Below are positions 24,401 through 35,530 of a stretch of DNA of 64,000 nucleotides, piece by piece. Source of the DNA: Nemopilema nomurai (lineage: Eukaryota; Cnidaria; Scyphozoa; Rhizostomeae; Rhizostomatidae); contig ML133376.1 in NCBI GenBank assembly GCA_003864495.1, positions 868,001 through 932,000 on the forward strand. Reading direction: 5' to 3'. A program made the translations under genes and the position numbers. How positions within the stretch are numbered: the first letter of the stretch is position 1; each line of letters opens with the position of its first letter. The notes under the pieces are model-generated. The model worked only from the letters and a program-made list of their open reading frames with translations, searched no databases and had not been told where the DNA came from.

Positions 24401-24938
24401 TAAATGAATACCGATTTCTTCTTCATCGACATTTGAGATGAGCTAGTATTGTGATCTACTATTTCTACGTAGAGGAGGCTAAATTGCGTGGCACTAATTT
24501 CATTAATGTGACGAATTCATAGCTGCTTTTTAGCAATATACTTGTACAAAATGATGACAGCAATTCGTCATAGAGAACTGGTAGAGAGCTGGAAGACAAT
24601 ATTTTTCACAATTGGAATCCATGGCTACAACTGCTTTGTAAAATCTCTATTTAGTTCATACGGGAAAATGGGCCTCTTGACTCCAATATATCCCACTGTT
24701 GATGCTCAATGCCCCTTTTCTGCTTTTTCCCGGTTCAAACGTTTTTCCGGTATGCTTTTCTGCACATGTTGTGAACAGAAAGTGGATGTTCTCTATAGCG
24801 GCTGGATTGGCTAATGGATCAGTTTCTTCGACATTTTCTGGGAATAACATCCATTTAGAGAAACTGCCCTCTTGAACCGTCATTGCTCAATGCGGATGTT
24901 TTGCGAGCACGGAACGCTGCTCCTATGGTTACAGGCTG
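21475..24938. other. Non-coding interval of duplicate B
   Basis: Counterpart of 9784-12283. Notable differences are a poly-C stretch at about 21915-21925, absence of the ~97-bp insertion found in copy A, and a ~1-kb extra block at 23300-24335. No gene recognised. Confidence 0.5.
23300..24335. mobile_element. About 1.03-kb copy-B-specific insertion flanked by TTAACAGTAAT
   Basis: Unit A reads through this point with a single TTAACAGCAAT. Unit B has the block between two TTAACAGTAAT copies (about 23291-23301 and 24329-24339), consistent with an 11-bp target-site duplication or loss from unit A by direct-repeat recombination. No open reading frame of note, terminal repeats or known transposase were seen. 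A portion at about 23780-23860 matches the copy-A-specific insertion in inverse orientation. Confidence 0.6.
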
Positions 24939-24987
24939 TCAGCCAATCAGCACCACGGAAATGTCAACCCACGGAAATATTGACGTC
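24939..24987 (+). promoter_or_regulatory. Candidate promoter elements of copy B (CCAAT box, CRE-like)
   Basis: AGCCAATCAG (24941-24950) and TGACGTC (24981-24987) are positioned as in the first duplicate relative to the start codon of the four-span gene. Motif-based only. Confidence 0.35.
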
Positions 24988-25077
24988 GGAACAACAACAA
25001 CAATATCCTGCCGATTGCCTTGTGGGCACAGTTAATAACTAGACAATTCGTCGTAACAAGTCTTTTTGCGAACAGAC

Positions 25078-27199
25078 ATGGATCGTGCTAAAATGATATT
25101 ATTTGCCTCAAAAGTGTGTGCATGTATAAACGCGGCCTTAGCGGCTTTCATTATTTGCGAAGGGATCCTCGTTCACCTGAAGGCAACAGTCCTTGATGAT
25201 TACGTAACCAAAGTAATGTTTTCATTCATTGGAATAACACTAGGCTCAGTGGTGAGCGACTTCTTTGACATGCAATTCTTCTATTCTTTTAAACTATCTA
25301 TATCGGTAATTTGAGTTTCAAATAAGTAATGTTTTTATTATTGACAAGAGCTTTGTTGACATCTACAAATTTAGTCCTGGTCGCACCTGAAATTTTGACC
25401 TCTATTTTGTAGTGTAGTTGTTGCAGTAACTGATCTTTGAGCTTTGTCCTTCTATGTCCGTTTAGGTATTAAAAGATGACCACGATAAGAATTATCATTA
25501 ATATGGTAAAGTAATCAATTCCCTAGGTTTTTCGCTAATTCCTTATACATTTTGATATGTAAGTTTTGCTAATGTCGGCGAATTGCTCATCTGTTATGTA
25601 CGAATGCATATTTTCATTAATATATTTCATAAAAGAGATGTCATCCCCCCCTTATTGTCTTGAAAATAAACAGAAAGTTGGTCATGCATTGGGGAGCTTG
25701 CTTTAAAAAAGTACTGCCTTGCCTATACTAAAATATTTATGCATACTAAAAGTCCAAAACAGAAGTCTGCTTACACTCACATAAATTCCAATATATTGTG
25801 GGTTTTCGAGCTGAAACACTCCTTATTTGGTTCATCTTACTATTTCTTGTATTACTTGAATACTTTCTTTTGCAGATCCTTATTTGCAGCATAATATGGA
25901 TAAGCACAAGTTTTTTCCCTGCATCAGTACCTGCGGTATGGGCTGTAACTACCAATCTGTTATTCCATAAATTGTTGGATCTTGGGTAAATGCCAAGATA
26001 GTTTTCAAAATGGACTGTCTTGCTTCTATAAAGATGTATACATCTAGTACCAAATACTGTCTCCTTATATAACAAAGATATTAATCACAAGTTGATGAAA
26101 GGGATCAAAGCTCCACTTTGCACAAGAACCTGAATCACTTGTTGAAAAATGCATACCCAAAACTCTCCTCCACTCTTTAGTTGAGATTAAACAGCAAAAG
26201 TAGTAAAATCCAATTTAGAAAAAATTGTGGAATCACAGGTTAAAAATTTGAGTGTTTATATATTTGATTTGCCCTACTGAAAAACATCCTCTTCGAGCAT
26301 CTTAAACAGTTAAAAGAATATACCAATGTAGATTACATTTTCCTTTTTCAGAATGGCGTAAACATGGGGTTTTCCATAGCGTCACTACTGGCATGCCTTA
26401 GTCTGATTGCTACAATGAGTCTTGCAGTGTATGGAAGATTGTACTGTAGTGAACACTACAGTGAACTCAAAATGGTAGATGGGATTGATCGTTGTCCAAA
26501 AGTCATTCAAACCCAGACAGCCCTGGCTATTTCTTCGTTGGCAGTTTCATTGGTTTCGACTGGGCTATCATTGTTCAATTTGGTCTTGTCCAGCATGAAC
26601 TGCTGCTGTAGAAAGGTGAGTGAACCATCAACTGCTCTATTACTAACAAATCAAAACTTTTTCTCAGTTCTTGGAGGCTGACTGAATTTTGTTTCCCAAA
26701 AACAGAGATTTGCGGTGGCAAAACTTGTCACTCGGGCAGTAGACAGGCTGTGCAATTTAATTTCTTTGATCAAGAATTTGTTTGTTACTTCTTTGGAAAG
26801 CGGATTATTTTAGTGACCAGGAACAAGATTGTGTGGAAGAATAACCAAATAGACTGATTGGACCTGGCTAAAAATTCTGAGACAAAATAACACTGCACCA
26901 GCCAATTAAAGTACTTGTTCTGTAATTAGTCTATCAAGAGTGGTTAAGCAGAAGCACAAAATAACTTGCTTATCATTTCACTCATTCAGTTAAACTCTGG
27001 CCATTCAAGAGAGACCAGTGTTTAAGGTTGAGATTCATAAAGATTTAAGCAGTATATTTTTAAAAATTTATTTTCCCAGGTCATATATCCTCCTCTGGAA
27101 GTATGTTTTGTGCCAACAGTAGATCCTGAACTGACCACTGGTCATGAAGGAAATGCCATCAACATTCAAGGATGCAGTGCTGAAAAATGTCCACTATAA
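25078..27199 (+). CDS. Four-span membrane protein, CD20/MS4A-like topology (copy B)
   Basis: Four phase-0 exons give 205 residues: 25078-25251 (donor GTGAGC), 25876-25935, 26352-26615 and 27080-27199 (TAA). Splice sites and length match copy A exactly. Exon 2 is identical, but exons 1, 3 and 4 carry about 29 amino-acid replacements against about 5 silent changes. They are concentrated at the end of exon 1 and in TM3 plus the TM3-TM4 loop, where the sequence differs in charge and size. TM segments, the loop cysteine and the CCC cluster are kept. The intact frame, intact splice sites and altered loop suggest a functional, diverging paralogue. Family placement is by topology only. Confidence 0.65.
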
Positions 27200-27579
27200 G
27201 AAAGCTGAGCTATTAAAAGTAAAAACAAGATTGCTGTGAGGATTGGTGGTAATTTTTTTAAGGATTTGGGGGCATATAGTTGTGTAACCCTCTTTTAAAA
27301 TGCCCTTTTGAGAAAATTGCAAGGATTTCCTATAAATGCTAACTAGACAGATATTACCTAATTTGCATTGAGTTTTGACTTCAATCTGATGCCCTTACAG
27401 GCAAGTAAACCTTTTTGGTAGATATAAGTAATTAAAAGAGAAGAAAAGTACAATTTTCATAGAGAGAAAATTACCATTTTGTTAAAGCAAGCTCATAACT
27501 TTTGAGAGAGCAAGAAAACAAGAGGCGGACAACAGAAATTGGGCATAAAACTTGCTAAACGATATTTCAAGTAGGAACA

Positions 27580-28052
27580 CACCTCAATTCACATAGAAAT
27601 ACAAAATGCATGAAAAAGCTGTCTTCTAGTTTTAATAATTGAAACAATAGAATTAATCAACTCTCTTATACACCATTTGTTATTATTTAAGACACCTGTT
27701 CTGTCTGTAGACCTTGTAGTTGTCGTAGAGAATGTATAAGTATTTAAATAATGCATTATATTTTTAGAAACTTTGAAGTATTGATGATTTTGACAAAAAT
27801 TGTTTTTGTTCCTGTCTTTCATCACATGGATGATGAATTTGGTAAAATTTTTTGAAGGAAAACTTTCGGTAGTGTACAGGCATCACTTAAAATGTAAAAA
27901 GGTAAATTTTGCCTGTTTAAATTTTTGTGAAACAAAACTGAAAAACCATGACTGGAGATTTAAAAAAAATAAGAGGATAAAAGGCTCAGTCAATTCAGTA
28001 ATAACAAAAGAATTGGCAAAAGTATAATGCAATCTTGAAGATACCAAACTCT
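27580..28052. other. Intergenic, nothing recognised
   Basis: AT-rich unique sequence between the end of the tandem duplication and the MRPL15 stop codon. Short open frames on both strands show no family resemblance. Confidence 0.5.
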
Positions 28053-31000
28053 TCATTTAATTTCTAATTCCTCCAGTGTTTTTGCCAGCTCTCCAGCCTT
28101 CAGTTTCTCGTCTCTAAGTTTCTGGATTTCATCTTTGTCTGCTAAAAAGCCTCTTCTTTCAGCATCAGCATAGAGCTCCATCAATTTGGCAGGAGGCCTA
28201 GCTTGCTTCGGAATTGGAGGGGAGAAACTCTCTGGCCGCAAATGGACTCTGAGTCCAACTTTATCAAAATAAACACAATTAACAGTACCTCCTTGTCTTT
28301 CAATAGCCTCTATTGCAGATTTAGAGGCCAAGCTCACTTCAATGTTCAATTTGGCATCAAACCAATCTGCTCCCTATAAAAAAGAAAGATCCCGGTTGAG
28401 AAAATGAATGTTGTTCTTATTATTGAAAACAAAACATTGATAAAATGGACTAATTGCTAAAGAAGGCTGCATTTAAGGGACCTGATTGGTGTTTGATAAA
28501 TGAATAACATCTACTTTGAAACCAAGAAAGAAGATAAAACACCCATTGTGTACATAAATAAATCTAGAATAGATAGAAGATTTCTTAGATTCATTTTTTC
28601 ACTATACTTTAAGCATCTCAAGATATTGCAACAATAGCTGACAACTATTGCTTATTGATGTAGAAAATGTCATATATTGCTGGCATTAAGGTCACATTGA
28701 GTAACATACTTTTCTCATGAGCCCTAGCAAAGAAACTTTTCATAAACTTTACTTTAAAATTTGTTCATATGTGCAGGCAGCTTATCCAGGGCAGTTTTTA
28801 TCCATTAAACTTGTATAAAAATTATGTTTGACATGCCCAAATAGTTTTAGTACCTTAGTCTTAATTATTGAAATAATTGGAGTTAGTGTTGTTGCCTGAA
28901 GGAGTCCTTTCTGTCTAAATCTCATCACATGATTTTGAAATGTTTCAGTCTTATTCAGCAAAGAGGATGTCCAGTTAACACACTCCAGGCCTTAAGTACA
29001 ACTACAAGAATGTAGGTTTTCTAAAGGCCGGCTTTGATGTGAAAGGGTATTCTTCTTGAAGTCAGTAACTTTTTTTCACCCTTAAATGCTGCTCAACCTA
29101 GACCTATTCTGTGCTTCACAGCTGTTAAACCATTGTTGGTTGATGAGATTTTGTGTCTGAGGTACACAAATTCATTTATTGGAGGTTGAGTTTGCTGTGT
29201 GAGTCAGTTTTCATGCATTTTGTTTTTGAGATGTTGATGTCAAGCCCAACCACTTCTGAGTACTGCACCAGGCACTCCAGAAATTTTCGAAGTTCTGTCT
29301 GACAGCTGTTTGTGAGTGAAATATCAGATGCATAGGCAAGATTTGAGATTAGTTGGCCACCAAAAGTGAACCCTGACATGCAATCTAACTTGACCTTTCA
29401 TATTACACTCCCCTTACAAAAGTATTGCACAGGTTGCAAAATCAATAATGGTAGAAATGAGGTCAACGGCTTTTCATATGCAAATTAAATTTCATCCTAT
29501 CAGTGGACACCCTGTTGTTTGACGAAAAAACGTATAACCAATCAAAACCTTTACATTATGACAATGAAAAGAGTTAAAATTCAACAGTATTTTGAAACTA
29601 AAGTGCAAATATTTCAACATTTTATCGGGTAGCAACGCATATTCTGAACTTCATTGAGACTATGTGGAATGGATTTGTAAAGTTTGGCAATAAAACTCTG
29701 AGGAATACATCGCCATTCGCCATGTATGCGTACAACAAGTTCTTCCCTCGTCATTGGAGGACATCTAGGGTCATTATTTAGTTTGTTTTTTATGAATAGC
29801 CAAATATTTTCAATGATGTTCAGGTCAGGACTGTTTGCAGGCCATGGAAGCACATTTATCCCACGCAACTTTGAAGCATCTTTGCTTCAAATTTACGAAA
29901 GTTTTTCGCTTTTGCTTATAAGACTTTATTCTATATTTATGAAGAATGCGCCTTATCAAAGCAGTGGATGGATTTTTAATAGGAAAACAACTCACAACAT
30001 CATTTGCAATTGTTTTCAACAAACTAAATATTTGCCTCCTTCCAACTTTACAGACAAATCTTGCTCCTCTTTTGCTAATCTTTTTGGGTTTTCTAGTTAT
30101 CTCTTTTTGGTGAATTGAATTGGTGAAATGTCGTTGGCACGTCTCTTCACATTTTCCCACCAATTTTACATTCTCGAGGCCTAACATTTTTTGGTAATAC
30201 GCTTCGTAATTTGTACTTCTGGTTAAAGTCACTTGCTGTGGCAGCCATTTTTAAGCAACCTGTGCAATACTTTTGTAAGGGGAGTGTTTATCAGCCATTA
30301 CAATACAAAACAGCAATGCTGACAGAACATCACCTTGCTTACTCCTTCTAAGATTTTAACTGGCTTGGTGATACCAAGGTCAGTTATGATGTATCTGCAG
30401 TCTACATTTGATGATTCCAAAATGTTCCAGAGTTTTTCAAGTTTTATGCTTTCAAAGGCCTTTGAGAAGTCGACAAGTCTAAGATGTGTTTGGAGGGTAT
30501 GGTGGAAGGGGAAAGCAAACAACAAAGGCCACACAAGCACTAGCATGACATGGTCTTAGCAAAACTTAAACCAACTGAACTTGATAACAAAATACCAGAT
30601 TCAAAGGAAATTACTCTCTTATGTTAGTACGCAATCTGGTACGCAATCAGTTAGGTTAAAAAGCCTGTTTGTTTGAAGCTAGTCTGATGAACTTCTTGAA
30701 TTGTTCATAAAAATCACTGATCTGATATCCTCTTTAAACATTTATCCCAATAAACATTTTAGTAGGTAACAAATAAATATTACAAATTCAGGCTCTTCAC
30801 TTTGAAGAAGTCGTCAAGTACCAAAGTTTGGGAGCTGAAATGAGTCTTACCATTCCAAGAAGTTTAACGCCACCTGATATTTTGCCTGAGACAAGACCAG
30901 ACATCCTCATCACACGCATTGTTATGGTTTCTTTAGGGTCTATTCGCCCACTGTCAACAAAGTATTGCAGTCTGTCCAAATTTACTGGAGTTAGTTGCAT

Positions 31001-31725
31001 GTTTTTTCTAAGAGAGATGCATCAAGTTTCAAAAAAGAAAACAGGGTGATCACTCAATTCAGTGACACAACACATGAACTAGAAGAGTGACAAAACCTAT
31101 GCTTTTAGATTACTATGCCAGACTTAACTTGTTTCCATGAAAAGCAATAAATGTAACAATTAGCTTTTATATGCTAAAAACTTGAATAGCACTTTCCTCC
31201 ACATAAAATATTTGTTGCATAACACACAGCTGTTTAGTCACAGTATAAGAACCAAGGCTCTGAGGAATCCTGTTGATGGGTGTAATTCCAAAACAACGCC
31301 CAATTAAGTAACGAAAAGAAAATCTTACATTATAGATTTACGTTGGCCGTGCTTCGGGACAAGCCGGTAGAATGGCGTTTGGCCACCTTCAAACTGAAAG
31401 TATGTCTTTGTTCCACGTTGTCCTTGCCCTTTGTGGCCTCTTCCAGCAGTCTTGCCTTTGCCATTACCTGGCCCACGACCTCGCCGTCTTTTCTACAAAA
31501 AGATCAAAGCAACTCAGAAATTTCAATCGCCAAGCAGCTTTCAATCACTTTACAGCTTCGATCTAAAGTTCCTCTAGCAGCAAAAGAGACTCGGACCTAC
31601 GACAAACTTACCGCTTTTTTCGCGCCTGGGAGATCCTTTATATTGTAACTTGCTACTCGTGGAAGGTTCTTTAAAGCATTCAAGTTTCTTTGAATATGAC
31701 ACGTTGTCTCTATTAACTTCTCCAT
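28053..31725 (-). CDS. MRPL15: Mitochondrial ribosomal protein uL15m (L15)
   Basis: Four exons on the minus strand encode about 251 residues: 31612-31725 (ATG at 31725), 31329-31492, 30851-31007 and 28053-28373 (stop TGA). Donors are GTAAG and acceptors are TAG; phases join as 0, 2, 0. The protein starts with a basic, Asn/Leu-rich leader that could act as a mitochondrial targeting signal. Then come the Gly/Arg/Lys-rich L15 segment with GRGHKG, the [14 protein letters not shown] motif, [15 protein letters not shown], and a C-terminal half with [13 protein letters not shown] and a RGFLADKDE motif. All match the L15 family of the large mitochondrial ribosomal subunit. The third intron (28374-30850) is swollen by nested transposons. 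The protein is near full length for invertebrate L15m. Confidence 0.93.
28880..30590 (-). mobile_element. LINE reverse-transcriptase relic in MRPL15 intron 3
   Basis: Antisense to the plus strand, the fragment before the Tc1 insertion (30590-30298) carries a [11 protein letters not shown] motif, the A-box of non-LTR RT. The fragment after it (29400-29176) carries an AYASDISL box, a decayed form of the AYADD catalytic centre, and IS-x-TKCM. Downstream (29170-28880) the typical post-RT pattern (VYL-x-HKIS ... RIGL ... thumb region) can be followed through stops. The element is 5'- and 3'-truncated, has stops and frame changes, and is clearly dead. The class (CR1/RTE-like or related) is not resolved. 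Confidence 0.75.
29405..30289 (-). mobile_element. Tc1/mariner-like DNA transposon, internally deleted, nested in the LINE relic
   Basis: Terminal inverted repeats of about 32 bp open with ACACTCCCCTTACAAAAG at 29405 and close with its complement at 30289. They flank 885 bp. On the minus strand the N-terminal helix-turn-helix part of a transposase (30232-29825) runs into the C-terminal part containing [15 protein letters not shown] (29868-29614), the third-acidic-residue region of the DD34E/D family. The segment with the first two catalytic aspartates is missing, so the element is non-autonomous. It splits the LINE RT domain, which gives the order of insertion. Confidence 0.85.
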
Positions 31726-32613
31726 ATTTCTTTAGGAATTTAGTGAGAACTCAATCTTTCCATGCTGATAATCTCTCCATCTTCAATATGAATGATTCAA
31801 ATCGAGGCTTCCTTACTGAAGACGAGGTTTCCGATCAAGAACGTCTGGATGTGTGAAAACGGCACAAAATACCTATATTCTCTATAATTTCCATTTGAAA
31901 CCAGGACCTTAAATTAATATTTTCAATTTGAGAAGTCAGCCAAATCAGCTAAGTTTAAGCATATAGTGGGCCTTAACACTGCAATACAACTTTTCTGAAG
32001 ATTTCTTTGGAACCGTGAATCAGAAGGATAACTGGAAAAGGGCAGTGGAAAATTTCGAGAGCTTGCTGCGTGAAAATCGCACCGGGAGCTGATGCAGAAA
32101 GCAAGGCATCTCAGATATACCCATGCCGTTTGATAAAAAGACCGCAACCTTTTACATTGAAAACTTGGCTCAGACGAGGGCTGCTATAAGAACAAAGGAC
32201 GGCACGTATTTAAATATTTTCCAGTTAAATTTGGACAAATCACGAACAGATGAAAATCTTCGATTTTTCCAGTGGCGTAGCGTGAGTTGCAGAAGTGGGT
32301 ATGCGGGGAGAGGGGCAACGCCCTTATGGGGGAGCAGTGCTCGAAGCCCCAGGAATCTATAGCTTTTTAAAAACACCTGATTGTTAAAACAGCGCTCTCT
32401 CTATATTCTTATCATGCCCTAACAGAACATCTACAAAACAATACAAAATGAAAATTATATAATAAAAACATGAAAATTTTTGACAACAACATGACATGAC
32501 AAACATGACTATGTTCTAATGAATTAGGCTACAATGGCTGATACATTCTCTCTCAAACTCTTCGGGAGAGAAGTTTTTGAGGCTGCGCGCTGGCTAGGTA
32601 AGCAAGTTATGTA
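31726..32613. other. Intergenic; hAT-like terminal motif, no gene
   Basis: MRPL15 upstream region. At about 32267-32282 the string CCAGTGGCGTAGCGTG, followed by GGGCAACGCCC, resembles the end of hAT-type elements, but no partner repeat was found. A 79-codon frame at 32123-32362 runs into that repeat and matches nothing I know. Confidence 0.35.
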
Positions 32614-33050
32614 CAGTAGAAACTCGCATAAGAGAATCCGGGATTTTTTAGGCAGTCTGAATAGGTTCTTAATTGACAGGCTGCTTTTCTAAATTCCAGC
32701 CTGTGAGGTTCTGAAAAAGGTTTTCCACAGCAAGAATTCTCACTGACAGAGTTGAAACAGCTTTATTTTTCCTGTTAAATTTCAACTAACTTTAATGCAG
32801 TTTATCTTACATTCTTTAGTTTGAAAAGTGATTTTATATGACTTTGTTTTAAATGATCAGTACATCAACAGCCTATGAATGTTTCTTTTATCATCTGGAA
32901 TTTTTAGATAAATTGACATAAAAGCTATTTTGCATATAAGAACCTTTCCCAGTTTCAGCCTCCTGTGGGTTCTTATTTAGGGTTTTAGAATATTAAATTT
33001 CAGGCTCAGGGTTCTTGTAAAAGCAGGTTCTTTTATGCGGGTTTCTACTG
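32614..33050. mobile_element. MITE with TA target duplication (Tc1/pogo-type TIRs)
   Basis: 437 bp bounded by inverted repeats CAGTAGAAACTCGCATAAGA (32614) and its complement with two mismatches (GTTTCTACTG ending 33050), flanked by TA at 32612-32613 and 33051-33052. The interior has repeated GGTTCTTAT-like motifs and no coding capacity, so it is a non-autonomous miniature element. Confidence 0.85.
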
Positions 33051-33980
33051 TATTCAAAACAAAGCCCTCCAATTTACCGCCTCTTTATCGATCCACTGTA
33101 AAAATGTATCCAGATAGCCCGTTTACACCGGCCGGATAACTTGGATATCGTAGCTAGCTAGAAGGATTAAAAGTTGTACGGCAAACTGAATCAATTTTGA
33201 TACGGGTAACCCAGTACTAGTGTAAACAGAAGTCCTATCCGCATAACTCCACCAATGTTCTTGCCTTAATTTCACAATGTCCTCTAATCGTTTATGAATC
33301 TGGTGCGAGAAAAAGGGCAGAAAAGTAGCGTAAACCAGATAGTTCTACAACAAATACTAAGCCATTTTCTCTGTTTCTAGAAACTAGCAAACCTTCTATT
33401 TAAACATAGGTATCCTGTCGCTGTGTACGAAGAATGCCGTTACTCTGTTGATGCTTTATCGGCAGTTTCATAGCATCCGCTACGCCCATTGGACACAGGG
33501 CGTTCCAAATGCTATTCTACGCATACACATTATCAGTGGAAGCTGTTCTAGTTAACGTTTCTAGAAGCTTCTCCACGTGCGTAGAATCATAAATTTCCAG
33601 TCAAACATGATTTCGCTTATAGATTCCCCAGAACAATATGACCTGTATTCCACCAATAAAAGCTTTTATTGCCACAATATCCGTATCTTCATTTACAAAT
33701 GATTGATTGTTTTTGCGAAAAGCTATGCCAACTTCCCTTCTGGCAATGATATAAAACTTCTTTGCATCATTGACTTCGTAATGACGTTGAGTCAACATCA
33801 TATCGTGGCCGCAAGCAATAGAAATCAGTACCGTATTTACAGGGAAATGAGCATGCCTTGCATAGCAAAAAAGTTACGGAAGAGCGTCTCTGTCTCATAT
33901 ATATTTATATATATATATACATTCAAAAACTCATTCTATAAAATGTTTAGACGATAAGATATAAATTCAAAAAAAAAACA
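33051..33980. other. Intergenic, nothing firm
   Basis: Unique-looking sequence with a short (AT)n tract near 33896-33920 and an A-run at about 33970. No gene recognised. Confidence 0.4.
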
Positions 33981-35530
33981 ATTTCGTTAGACGTTTCGCT
34001 TTCGTTTCATCAGTAATACCTTTACAAAATCAGAGGAGCCTACTTATCAACCTAAATTACAATAGAACAATACAAACAATAGAAACCTAAGGGGGACCTG
34101 CCTAATACAATACCTATTGTGAAATGTGTTAAGACGCTAATTGTTATGGGGAACCTGGAAATAAGTGAATAGAAAGGTAGAATAAAGAATGTGATTGAGA
34201 TGCTGGTGTTGACTGTCTTACAGGAGATAAATGATAGCAATAAACAGGAAACAACAGGAACAGGGTAAAGAAAAACAAAAAAACAGTTGGAGAATAAACA
34301 AATGTCCTATGTGTCTACTTGCCTAGTATTAAGACCCATAGGAGAAAAAGTATTCAAGTGATATAGCCAAAAACATTCTCTCCTCCTATCATTCCCTGGT
34401 AACCTATCGATAACCTTAACACTTATGTAATTAAGAAACCCGCGATGTCCTTCATCAGAAAAATGTCAGAAAAATTCAATCTGGGGCACTGAAGGCCCTA
34501 AATTAAACTTGCGACTACACGCTTTGTAATGATTAAACCTAAGCCTAAAAGGCGTGCACGTGCTACCTATATACTAACACAACAGACATTGCAATTGATT
34601 AAATGTACAACATTGGATGAGTCACAGTTAAACGAATAGTTAGTTTTATATTCATTACCTGTAGTGCTAGACTTAAAAGTATCACTATTAGACATGACCT
34701 TACACACTTGACATCTGGACTTTTTACAACACAAATTTCCCCTGTTATTGTTCTCCCTCCCCCTCCCACCAGTAAGCCTAGCCCTAACCAAAATATCCTT
34801 AAGATTCTTACGCCTCCTAAAAGCAATAACTGATGGCAAAGGAAACACCCCTTGTGTTCTTCTGAACCAGTGAGCAAGGCATGATGTTTCCAGGGAATGT
34901 TCCCCAAACCATTAAGTGCCGGATGGTATGTAGTCACGAGTGGAACCCTCTCAGCCCTCCCTTTGTTGGTTTTCCTATATATCGCATTTTCCAGAAGAGT
35001 CTCCCTATCTAGCCTACCTACCCTATCTATTTGTTGATTAACAAGAGACTCTTCATACCCCCTATCCTTAAGCCACCCAGCGAGTTTACCTACATGTTCC
35101 TTAAACTGGCGATCATCTGAGCAAATCCTACGATACCTAAGAGCCTGACTATAGGGGATGTCCTTCTTTGTATGCCAAGAGTGACAAGACTTCTTATGTA
35201 AAAACTGATGGGTATCAGTTGACTTACAAAACAAGTCTGTCGTAAGGACTCCCCTCTCTCCTACTTTAACCGTGACATCCAAGAAACTTATAGTTTCTGT
35301 GGAATGTTCACTGGTAAATTTGATTATGTCGTGGCTACTGTTGAGATGGTCAATGAATAGCTTCAAACTGTCCTCCCCGTGTGTCCAGACGAAGAAAATG
35401 TCATCGATAAATCTCATCCATCGGCTTGTCGGCGAAAGTATCCACCAACCTCTCCTCTAACCTAGTCATAAAAAGATTAGCATAGGCCGGAGTGAACTTC
35501 GTGCCTATAGCCGTACCTTACTTCAGCCAA
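33981..35530 (-). mobile_element. Penelope-like retroelement relic (RT plus GIY-YIG)
   Basis: Reading the minus strand, remains of GTKF-x-PAYANLFM (about 35505-35460) lead into RFIDDIFFVW, the catalytic box of Penelope RTs (about 35415-35385). Next come IKFTSEHS, ISFLDV, TDTHQFLHKKSCH and IPYSQALRYRRIC. After a frame change near 34830 the linker has NLKDILVRARL and a C-x-KSRCQVC zinc-like motif. A GIY-YIG endonuclease remnant (YIGSTCTPFRLRFNHYK to RRRE-x-FW, about 34570-34370) lies in yet another frame. The element is 5'-truncated, with at least three frame breaks and a stop. Confidence 0.88.
33990..34013 (-). other. Possible hammerhead-ribozyme-like core at the Penelope element end
   Basis: On the minus strand CTGATGA is followed, after 8 bases, by CGAAACGTC, the core signature order of hammerhead motifs known from Penelope-like elements. 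The intervening bases form at best a very weak stem II, so any activity is doubtful. Confidence 0.35.

Larger units (their letters stand above)
14911..27579 (+). repeat. Tandem duplication, unit B (12.7 kb, expanded by insertions)
   Basis: The head-to-tail second copy starts at the ACA microhomology (14911-14913) and ends at 27577-27579, where unique sequence resumes. It is about 5.3 kb longer than unit A. The extra length is the LTR retrotransposon at 15194-19498 and an additional ~1.03-kb segment at about 23300-24335. Without these, co-linearity with unit A is complete. Confidence 0.92.
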
